The notes beneath the pieces are model-generated. The model did no database searches and was not told where the DNA came from. It was given only the letters and a program-made list of their open reading frames with translations. A program made the translations under genes and the position numbers. From JAGVJT01 sp964471225 (lineage in GTDB: Bacteria > Pseudomonadota > Gammaproteobacteria > Legionellales > Legionellaceae), in assembly GCA_964471225.1 (NCBI GenBank), contig CAYYEZ010000027.1, positions 9,212 through 73,211 of the forward strand: DNA of 64,000 nucleotides, read 5' to 3'. Below, piece after piece: positions 25,830-33,106 of this stretch (its first letter is position 1; each line of letters starts with the position of its first letter).

Positions 25830-27482
25830 TTATTTGAGCTCGCGTCTTAAGATTTTACCCACATTGGTCTTGGGTAATTCTGAATAAAACGCAATGATTT
25901 TAGGTACTTTATAAGCTGCTAGATGCTTACGACAGTGTGCAATCACTTGTGTTTCAGTGAGCGATTCATCACGTTTTACAATGCAGGCTTTCACTTTTTC
26001 ATCGACATCGCCTTGATGCACACCGACGACCCCAACTTCTAGTACACCAGGAAGCATGCTGATGACTTGCTCAACTTCATTGGGATATACATTAAATCCT
26101 GAAACTAGAATCATGTCTTTTTTTCTGTCGACAAGATAAACGAAACCTTGATCATCGACTCGAGCGATATCTCCTGTTCTAAGGAAACCATCTGTCCAAA
26201 AAACTAAATCTGTCTCATCTTGACGGTGCCAGTAACCTGGCATGACTTGAGGGCCTCTAATACATAACTCGCCTGTTTCTCCCAGCGGAACTTCAAAGCC
26301 ATTATCGTCACGAATCGATATTTCAGTTGAAGGCAATGGAAGCCCAATACTACCATTATAGACCTCTAGATACATGGGATTAATCGTCACAGCAGGACTT
26401 GTTTCTGTGAGGCCATAGGCCTCAAGTACCCGTGAGTGTGTTTTTTCACGCCAAGCGAGAGCGACACTTTTTTGCAATGCCATTCCGCCAGAAAGTGACA
26501 ATTTGAGCTTTGAAAAATCAATGTCTTGGAACAGTGGATGATGAAGAAGTGCGTTGAACAAAGTATTGACGCCAGTGATGGCGGTGATTTTTCGATATCG
26601 GATCGTTTTTATAAATTGAATCAAGTCACGAGGATTTGTGATGAGAATGTTCTCTGCGCCGAATTTTAAAAAAGTTAAGCAGTTCGCGGTTAAAGAAAAA
26701 ATGTGGTATAGCGGTAGGGCCGTGACAATTTTATCTTCTGTATTCACCTGCAGTGGGCTTATCCATGCAGAGGCTTGTAAAACGTTGGCGAGTAAGTTTC
26801 CGTGAGTCAAAATAGCGCCTTTGGCAACGCCGGTGGTACCTCCGGTGTACTGGATGAAGGCAATATCTTCTCGCGTGATGACTTCTTGTATTAATTTTGA
26901 TCGAGAGGGTTTGATTGTGTCTCTAAAAGAAATGGCACTGGGAATGGAGAATGGAGGCACAAGTCGTTTGATGTATTTCACGACATGATTGACCAGCCAG
27001 CGTTTTAAAGGCGGAAAAACATCGCCGATTTCAGTCACAATCACATGTTTCAAATGAGGTAGCTTTGGTAATGCTGCCTCAACGGTTTTTGCAAAGTTTG
27101 CCAAAACAATGAGCGCACTCGCCTGACAATCAGAAAGCTGGTGTACAACCTCGTCACGCGTGTAGAGTGGGTTTGTGTTCACAACAATACACCCTGCACG
27201 TAAAATTCCAAATAGCGCGATGGGGTACTGCAGTAGGTTAGGGAGCATGATAGCAACACGATCACCTTTTTTAAGACCAAGGCGTTGTAAATAAAGTGCA
27301 AAAAGACGGCTATAATCCTCAAGTTCTTCATAAGTGATCGAAACGTCAAAGTTTGTGTATGCTTTTTTGTTAGCATACATGCTGCAAGATTCTTCGAACA
27401 TCTGAATCAACGATCCATATTGATTGAGGTTGATCTCGTAGGGGACCCCCTCTTGATAGTGACTAAGCCACAGTTTATCCAC
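25830..27482 (-). CDS. fadD: Long-chain-fatty-acid--CoA ligase
   Basis: ATP-dependent activation of fatty acids to acyl-CoA at the inner face of the inner membrane. The adenylate-forming signature YTGGTTGVAKG is near residue 213, YGLTETSP is the A5 motif, DGFLRTGDIA the A7/A8 region, and the catalytic Lys lies in KTNVGKILRREL at the very C-terminus. The 550 residues fit FadD (E. coli 561). First gene of the minus-strand group, divergent from minC. Confidence 0.92.
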   Translation of the reverse strand: MDKLWLSHYQEGVPYEINLNQYGSLIQMFEESCSMYANKKAYTNFDVSITYEELEDYSRLFALYLQRLGLKKGDRVAIMLPNLLQYPIALFGILRAGCIVVNTNPLYTRDEVVHQLSDCQASALIVLANFAKTVEAALPKLPHLKHVIVTEIGDVFPPLKRWLVNHVVKYIKRLVPPFSIPSAISFRDTIKPSRSKLIQEVITREDIAFIQYTGGTTGVAKGAILTHGNLLANVLQASAWISPLQVNTEDKIVTALPLYHIFSLTANCLTFLKFGAENILITNPRDLIQFIKTIRYRKITAITGVNTLFNALLHHPLFQDIDFSKLKLSLSGGMALQKSVALAWREKTHSRVLEAYGLTETSPAVTINPMYLEVYNGSIGLPLPSTEISIRDDNGFEVPLGETGELCIRGPQVMPGYWHRQDETDLVFWTDGFLRTGDIARVDDQGFVYLVDRKKDMILVSGFNVYPNEVEQVISMLPGVLEVGVVGVHQGDVDEKVKACIVKRDESLTETQVIAHCRKHLAAYKVPKIIAFYSELPKTNVGKILRRELK

Positions 27483-27546
27483 GTGTTAACCTTCTGTTAC
27501 AAGTTTGTGCGTGCTAGTATAAACAAAAATAATTCCAGGGGGTAGG

Positions 27547-28245
27547 ATGGCAACAGAGAATGTATTGAAAACACAAGCGTTTAAATTAAAAGGACGCTTG
27601 TTTACTTTCACAGTTCTACAACTGCAAGAGGTTGTATGCGAATCTATCATCAAACAATTGACAGAGGTGATTTCTCAAGCGCCAAAATTATTTGAAAATA
27701 CCCCTGTTGTTCTTGATTGCTCAAGTATCGAGAGTGATGCATTGGATCTATCATCACTTTGTCAGGCGATTCGTGAACAAAGTGTTGTACCGATCGCTAT
27801 TCAGGGAGGCAGTCCTTTTTTACAAACATGTGCTAGAGCTTTAGGTCTTGCCGTACTTAATGCCTCGGCAACGAATGATAAGCCGTTAGACACAAGTACA
27901 GAAGTGGTTTCAACGATGTTAACCTCGAAGCCAAAACGGGTGAGTGTGCCCATTCGCTCTGGTCAACAGATTGTGAGCAAAGATGCCGATTTAATTATTA
28001 CAGCCTCAGTGAGTCACGGTGCCGAAATTTTATCAGAGGGTAATATTCACGTGTATGGCGCGTTGCGTGGTAAGGCGCTGGCGGGGATCAATGGTGATAA
28101 AGAAGCGAGAATATTTTGTCAGTCTCTTGATGCCGAGTTGGTTTCTATTGCGGGTTTTTACTTAGTCCGAGAGACACTACATCCCATGACCTCTCCTTGT
28201 CAAATTTACTTACAGGACGATCAAATTAAAATTGAGCCTTTATGA
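27547..28245 (+). CDS. minC: Septum site-determining protein MinC
   Basis: FtsZ inhibitor that blocks polar division. The N-terminal domain (FKLKGRLFTFTVLQL) is followed by a linker and a C-terminal right-handed beta-helix with SEGNIHVYGALRGKALAGINGD and IFCQSLDAELVSIAG, which binds MinD and dimerises. 232 residues, as in E. coli. Unlike the usual minCDE operon, lpxH follows directly with a four-base overlap; minD and minE are not in the window. Confidence 0.92.
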   Translation: MATENVLKTQAFKLKGRLFTFTVLQLQEVVCESIIKQLTEVISQAPKLFENTPVVLDCSSIESDALDLSSLCQAIREQSVVPIAIQGGSPFLQTCARALGLAVLNASATNDKPLDTSTEVVSTMLTSKPKRVSVPIRSGQQIVSKDADLIITASVSHGAEILSEGNIHVYGALRGKALAGINGDKEARIFCQSLDAELVSIAGFYLVRETLHPMTSPCQIYLQDDQIKIEPL

Positions 28246-29000
28246 ATGATGCTGTTTTTATTTCAGATTTGCATTTACATCCGGAAAGCGCTTTTTTAAC
28301 AAGGCGTTTTAAGCAGTGGGTGTGCTGGGCGCTCAAAAATACGCGTACTGTTTATATTCTTGGAGATTTTTTTCATGCTTGGGCTGGCGATGATACGCTA
28401 GATGCTTGGAGTCGAAGCATCGCAGCACAATTAGCACAATTTCATGACCATGATATCCCAGTTTATTTTATGGCGGGAAATCGTGACTTTTTAGTTGGTC
28501 AGGATTTTGCACATCTTGCCAAGATTAACATTATAGACGAGCCGTACGTGACTGAATTTGGTCACGACAGGGTGCTCATTGTACATGGCGATCGCTATTG
28601 TACCTTGGATACGGCACATCAATGGTTTCGAAAAGTGACTCGGCATGGGTTTTTTCGGCAGTTTTTTTTAGCCTTACCTCGTCGTTTTCGTGAGAAGATT
28701 GTTTATCAGGTTCGAAAACAAAGCCAATCTCGCATGCTCCCTAAATCGAAAATGATGACGGTTTCAGAGTCATTAGGTATTGAGGCGATACAACACGATG
28801 TGAACATCATTATTCACGGCCATACGCATGACCCTATGCGTATTTCGCATCAATATCATGGTAAAAATTTTGAACAAATAGTTCTCAGTGATTGGGAAGA
28901 AAATGTTCTTATTTTGTGTTACAATGAGAACAAGACGTTCTATTATGTTAAGTTTGATGAGGAGAATGACAATGCCTGTTCCTGCCACAACCCCGGTTGA
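28242..29000 (+). CDS. lpxH: UDP-2,3-diacylglucosamine diphosphatase LpxH
   Basis: Forms lipid X in lipid A synthesis, as a peripheral inner-membrane metallophosphoesterase. Mn-ligand motifs are all visible: ISDLHLHP at the start, LGDFFHAW, GNRDFLVG, VHGDRYC and HGHTHDP. 252 residues (E. coli 240). The ATG overlaps the minC stop (ATGA). The 3' end overlaps the next, unknown gene by 29 bases. Confidence 0.93.
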   Translation: MNDAVFISDLHLHPESAFLTRRFKQWVCWALKNTRTVYILGDFFHAWAGDDTLDAWSRSIAAQLAQFHDHDIPVYFMAGNRDFLVGQDFAHLAKINIIDEPYVTEFGHDRVLIVHGDRYCTLDTAHQWFRKVTRHGFFRQFFLALPRRFREKIVYQVRKQSQSRMLPKSKMMTVSESLGIEAIQHDVNIIIHGHTHDPMRISHQYHGKNFEQIVLSDWEENVLILCYNENKTFYYVKFDEENDNACSCHNPG

Positions 29001-29817
29001 GCCATTAACCTCGGCATCCGAGACAGCAAAAGCAAAGTCGGTTATTGAAAACGTGAAAAAAGAGATTGCAAATCAGCAAGCAAGCTCAAGAATGGAGCAA
29101 TTAAAAGCTGATCAAGCCGCAGATAGCGCTCGTCTAGCAAAGCTTGACATGCTTGTTCAGCATCGACTTCACGGAAATCCTGATGAAAAAGGTAGTGAAC
29201 GAGAAGCGTTGATGCCCATGTTGGAAGAAAATGCGGCGTCTCCTGGTGGTAAGGCTTATGAAAATTTCAAATCAGCCTATCAAGAGTTGGTACGCATGGC
29301 CATTGCGTTATGCTACGTGCTTTCCGCCTATTTTCGTGCCAAGGGTGCCGGCATAGGATCTTCTCTTTATTGGACTATTACACCCATTATGTCAAAGGTC
29401 TTCGAATCATCCGGCCTCCCTGTTGAGCTGCACCAAGATATTCTCAAAGCGAGTCATTGTGGTGCTGACGGACAAGTTACTTTTGACAGATTGCCACCCT
29501 CTTTATTTACAACAGGGACGCCTGAGGTGATGCAGCAGCAACTTTCAACGATGAATGAGTTTTTAGTTAGGGCTTTTTTACTAAGCCACGGGTATGAGCC
29601 TGATGATAATAGTGTTTTCACTCACAAAGATACTGGCCTGCCCTTGTCTTCGACCAAGTTTGAAGAGTTAAAAAATGATCCCGAGGAAGGGTTGCGGCAT
29701 TTTGCTGAGAAGTACTTGCCTGTCAGAATAACACCAAGACCGATGGGGCCTGTAGGCAAAAGTGTGCCTGAGCCTGAAGAGATAGAGCCCACATCACCAA
29801 CACCTGGTCGTCGTTAG
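28972..29817 (+). CDS. Unknown protein with Pro/Glu-rich C-terminal tail
   Basis: I do not recognise this 281-residue protein. It has a Pro/Thr-rich N-terminus (MPVPATTPVEP), a charged helix rich in Ala, Lys, Asp and Gln up to about residue 60, a moderately hydrophobic stretch near residues 110-130 (MAIALCYVLSAYFRA), and a disordered, acidic C-terminus ending PEPEEIEPTSPTPGRR. An E-rich tail of this type is seen in some Dot/Icm substrates, which makes it an effector candidate by composition only. The ATG at 28972 has GAGGAG seven bases upstream; the earlier in-frame starts do not. It overlaps the end of lpxH and sits 12 bases before tsaD. Confidence 0.7.
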   Translation: MPVPATTPVEPLTSASETAKAKSVIENVKKEIANQQASSRMEQLKADQAADSARLAKLDMLVQHRLHGNPDEKGSEREALMPMLEENAASPGGKAYENFKSAYQELVRMAIALCYVLSAYFRAKGAGIGSSLYWTITPIMSKVFESSGLPVELHQDILKASHCGADGQVTFDRLPPSLFTTGTPEVMQQQLSTMNEFLVRAFLLSHGYEPDDNSVFTHKDTGLPLSSTKFEELKNDPEEGLRHFAEKYLPVRITPRPMGPVGKSVPEPEEIEPTSPTPGRR

Positions 29818-29829
29818 GGCAAAATCAAT

Positions 29830-30846
29830 ATGTATGTGTTGGGTATAGAGTCATCTTGTGACGAGACTGCGGTTGCCGTTTATCACGAACAACAAGGGCT
29901 TCTTGCCCATCAAATACACTCACAAATTCAAACACATCAACGCTATGGCGGTGTTGTGCCTGAGCTTGCTTCACGTAACCACATCCATTATCTCATCCCT
30001 TTAGTTGAGAACGCATTGTGTGAGGCGAAGATCGAGAAAAAAGACCTGAGTGCGATAGCTTATACTGCAGGCCCTGGCTTAATTGGTGCTTTACTTGTGG
30101 GCGCTTCTTTTGCAAAAAGTTTTGCTTATGCTTTGGGTGTCCCGGCGATTGCCGTACATCATCTTGAGGCCCACTTGTTAGCGGCCATGTTAGATGATCC
30201 TATGATTCGTTTTCCTTTTCTAACATTGCTTGTTTCTGGTGGGCATACACAGCTGATCCATGCTCGCGCACTTGGTGATTACGTCTTGCTTGGAGAGACG
30301 TTAGATGATGCTGTTGGAGAAGCTTTTGATAAAACTGCGAAATGTATGGGTTTGTCTTATCCAGGTGGGCCTGAGATTGCTGCTTTGGCTGAAGCATGGG
30401 AGCCTGAAATAGGAGCGCTCCCTGCTTTTCCTCGACCGATGTTAGATAGACCTGGCCTGATGCTGAGCTTTAGCGGACTTAAAACACATGCTTTGTATGC
30501 TTGGCAAGCGAGTGATCAAGATGACGCTTCAAAAATGATAATTGCACGAGCTTTTCAAGACGCTGTCGTGGATGTTTTTCGAGTGAAGTGCGCTCGTGCG
30601 TTGCAGCAGACCCACTTAACACGGCTGGTTGTTGCCGGTGGAGTGGGGGCAAATCGTGCTTTACGTTCAGCCCTTATGAGCTTAGGTGAGTCTTTACACG
30701 TCGATATTTCTTTTCCTCGCCCCGCTTTTTGTACAGATAACGGTGCGATGATCGCTTATACTGGATTTTTACACTTAAAAGAGGGTCATCAAGATGACTC
30801 TCTTTCCATCAATGCAAAAGCACGCTGGCCTTTTACTTCTTCTTAA
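29830..30846 (+). CDS. tsaD: tRNA N6-threonylcarbamoyladenosine transferase TsaD
   Basis: Transfers the threonylcarbamoyl group to A37 of ANN-decoding tRNAs, in complex with TsaB/TsaE. The family start MYVLGIESSCDETAVAV is intact, iron ligands lie in VHHLEAHLLA, and SGGHTQL, GEAFDKTAK and VAGGVGANRALR complete the ASKHA fold. 338 residues (E. coli 337). The last 14 bases overlap convergent plsY, and a strong hairpin lies inside its 3' coding end. Confidence 0.96.
   Translation: MYVLGIESSCDETAVAVYHEQQGLLAHQIHSQIQTHQRYGGVVPELASRNHIHYLIPLVENALCEAKIEKKDLSAIAYTAGPGLIGALLVGASFAKSFAYALGVPAIAVHHLEAHLLAAMLDDPMIRFPFLTLLVSGGHTQLIHARALGDYVLLGETLDDAVGEAFDKTAKCMGLSYPGGPEIAALAEAWEPEIGALPAFPRPMLDRPGLMLSFSGLKTHALYAWQASDQDDASKMIIARAFQDAVVDVFRVKCARALQQTHLTRLVVAGGVGANRALRSALMSLGESLHVDISFPRPAFCTDNGAMIAYTGFLHLKEGHQDDSLSINAKARWPFTSS
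30774..30805 (-). terminator. Candidate plsY terminator inside the tsaD coding end
   Basis: Stem AAAGAGAGTCAT/ATGACCCTCTTT read on the minus strand (12 bp, one G-T wobble; plus-strand arms 30778-30789 and 30794-30805), loop CTTG, then TTTT before AAG. It begins 27 bases after the plsY stop and lies wholly within tsaD codons. On the plus strand no T-run follows, so it reads as a minus-strand signal. Confidence 0.55.
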
Positions 30847-31435
30847 AATTCATTTTAGGTTCTGTTTTATTGAGAAGGCGCTGGATGTTCTCTCGATGTT
30901 GATAAATCACGAGGATTGAAAGTGCTAAAAAAGGTAAAAAAGCAGCTCTATCCATCGTGAAAAGAACAGCTAGGGGAAGTACCGTCAATGCTACGATTGC
31001 AGATAAAGAAGAAATTCGAGAAGTAAATGCCGTAATCAACCATGTGAGAATGATAAAAAATCCTAATTTAGGCTCAAAACCCAGTAACCCACCAAGTGTC
31101 GTTGCGACGCCTTTTCCGCCTTCAAAATTTAAAAATACTGGATAAATATGCCCAAGGACAGCAGCAATAACGACAAGCCCCGCACAAAACGCATTTAATC
31201 CCACAAGATGAGCTAGTAATGCAGGGAGTGTCCCTTTCAGCATATCACCGACTAAAACAAGAATAGCATAAGGTTTTCCTGCGATGCGTAACATGTTGGT
31301 CGCCCCAGGATTTTTCGAGCCTTCAAGTCGAGGATCAGGCAGGTGGAATAATTTTGCTACGATAACAGCAGAGCAAACAGAGCCTACGAGATAGGCGATA
31401 ATGACGAAAACAAGGGTTGAAATCCAAAGAGACAT
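30833..31435 (-). CDS. plsY: Glycerol-3-phosphate acyltransferase PlsY
   Basis: Inner-membrane enzyme that transfers acyl from acyl-phosphate to glycerol 3-phosphate, the first step of phospholipid synthesis. Motifs: SKNPGATNMLR (motif 1 region with G3P contacts), GHIYPVFLNFEGGKGVATTLG (motif 2/3). 200 residues with about five membrane segments (E. coli 205). The ATG at 31435 aligns with family N-termini; an ATG at 31468 would add 11 residues and neither has a strong ribosome site. Converges on tsaD with a 14-base overlap. Confidence 0.92.
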   Translation of the reverse strand: MSLWISTLVFVIIAYLVGSVCSAVIVAKLFHLPDPRLEGSKNPGATNMLRIAGKPYAILVLVGDMLKGTLPALLAHLVGLNAFCAGLVVIAAVLGHIYPVFLNFEGGKGVATTLGGLLGFEPKLGFFIILTWLITAFTSRISSLSAIVALTVLPLAVLFTMDRAAFLPFLALSILVIYQHRENIQRLLNKTEPKMNFKKK

Positions 31436-31509
31436 GATAATGCACTTGATGATTAAATGTAGAGGCATTTTATTGGGATTCTCTGTTCAAGACAACCAAA
31501 AAGATATGA

Positions 31510-31538
31510 TTGACCATATGGTGTCTTTATGGTATTAT
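31510..31538 (+). promoter_or_regulatory. Strong sigma-70 promoter for the lipase-like gene
   Basis: TTGACC (31510-31515), 17-base spacer, TATTAT (31533-31538): ten of twelve consensus matches. The gene starts 31 bases after the -10, so the leader is short. Confidence 0.65.
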
Positions 31539-31568
31539 TTTGAACAAATTAATCTATGAGTGAACTAA

Positions 31569-33041
31569 ATGAGTGAACCGATTCTTAATATCAGTTTTTG
31601 TGGCACTAATGTCCCTGCAACAAGATCAACTGCTGCATCTCTTGTTGCGATACGTCAGTTTGATAATCATTTGATTGTGTCGGGCGTTGCCGCTCCAGAC
31701 GCGTACGATCCAGAGACAGGCTTGCATTACCCAATTCCAGGAACCTACGATGTCGATTTTCAATTAAAACAACGCATACGTTACCCGTGGATGAATCAGA
31801 ATTTTTCGCTTGTTCAACGTTGCGCTGGTTTTTTATGGGGTGAGGGTGAGGGTGATAATTTAAATTATGCGATGCTGCATGTTAGAAAATGTATGAAAGA
31901 TGTACCCCCTAATAAGCGTGTAACCATTAATCTTGCGGGCTATAGTCGAGGTGGTGCTGCCGCAGTGCATTTCGCAAATGATCTTTATCGAAAATATGGA
32001 AATCGTGTTCGTGTTAATCTATTTATCCTAGATCCGAATGCTGGTATCGGTCGCCAGCATTTTCAAGCTAAAAAACGCATCCCTTCAAACGTTGATAATT
32101 TTTATGTGGTGTTTAATCGTTTGGAAAAAATGTCATTGCTTAAACCTTTAAATATCCCACATTATAATTTTTCAAATCCTAAAACGCATGTGACAGCATT
32201 GCATGTTGAAGGAGATCATATCGAGCAAGAGCAACTGCGAGATGATGGCGAAATGTGCGGCGCAAAAGTGAATCAACAACTTCTAGAAATGTTTTATGAT
32301 TCCTATGGGGCCAAGCGGAAGTCTGGTTTTGAATCAAAGATCTATTCTTTAAAAGATAATGTCTTTGTGAGAAAAGGATTTGTGAGTTTTAAGGATAAAG
32401 AAACTGTTTTAGATCAAGCAATTCGAGAAATTACGCCTGTATTAGGCCAGCAATCTCTTCGTCAAATTGAAGAAAATGAATATCTAAAGCAGTTTAATGA
32501 AGAGACACAAGATTTTTCTGATGAGCGTTATCGCGAGTTGAGTTATTATTTTTCATATTTCTTAAATGAAATTGATAAAGAACATACAACCGTAGAGGAG
32601 CAAGAAAAAGCCGCTTTATTATTGCAAGCTACAGATAATTTAATTAAAGCGTTAACTCCCAGCAAAAAATATACCCCAAAACAACAACAAAAAGCACTTG
32701 AAGCGTTTTATCAGATGGTTTGCAAAGACCGGTATCATCCTTATTTAATACAAATTTTTGCACATATCGTAGCATTAGCAACTGGAATTATTTTAGGCAC
32801 TACTTTTTCGATGATCGGTTTTTGTATAGGGTTAACGCGTTTGGATACCTTTGGTTTTGCGGCGATACCTTATGGTGCTATAGGTTTTTATCGTGGCTTT
32901 GTGGCTGGGTTTTCTTGGGGAAAATATCAAATGCTTGGGCATCAAAATGCTGAAAAAATTGAGCGCAAAGCAAGTGATTTAATTGCCACGATTTCTGAGT
33001 GTGAGAATATCATGAATGAATCTGTTGGTTTTAAGTTTTAG
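31569..33041 (+). CDS. Alpha/beta-hydrolase (lipase-like) with C-terminal membrane hairpin
   Basis: 490 residues of unassigned function. The N-terminal half looks like a DUF2235/Tle1-type alpha/beta hydrolase: ISFCGTNVPATRS at the start, the nucleophile elbow LAGYSRGGAA with Ser126, Asp155 in ILDPNAG, and His217 in EGDHIEQE as a plausible triad. The middle is charged and helical. From about residue 398 two glycine-rich hydrophobic segments (IVALATGIILGTTF; GFAAIPYGAIGFYRGFVAGF) could insert in a membrane. No signal peptide, which with the lipase fold and membrane hairpin is typical of secreted effectors. It has its own strong promoter and stands alone. Catalytic activity is inferred. Confidence 0.72.
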   Translation: MSEPILNISFCGTNVPATRSTAASLVAIRQFDNHLIVSGVAAPDAYDPETGLHYPIPGTYDVDFQLKQRIRYPWMNQNFSLVQRCAGFLWGEGEGDNLNYAMLHVRKCMKDVPPNKRVTINLAGYSRGGAAAVHFANDLYRKYGNRVRVNLFILDPNAGIGRQHFQAKKRIPSNVDNFYVVFNRLEKMSLLKPLNIPHYNFSNPKTHVTALHVEGDHIEQEQLRDDGEMCGAKVNQQLLEMFYDSYGAKRKSGFESKIYSLKDNVFVRKGFVSFKDKETVLDQAIREITPVLGQQSLRQIEENEYLKQFNEETQDFSDERYRELSYYFSYFLNEIDKEHTTVEEQEKAALLLQATDNLIKALTPSKKYTPKQQQKALEAFYQMVCKDRYHPYLIQIFAHIVALATGIILGTTFSMIGFCIGLTRLDTFGFAAIPYGAIGFYRGFVAGFSWGKYQMLGHQNAEKIERKASDLIATISECENIMNESVGFKF

Positions 33042-33106
33042 CACAATCAACATGATTTATCTTTCAAAATACGCTAAACTTGCCGCAAAAAATAGTGTGG
33101 CAAGTG

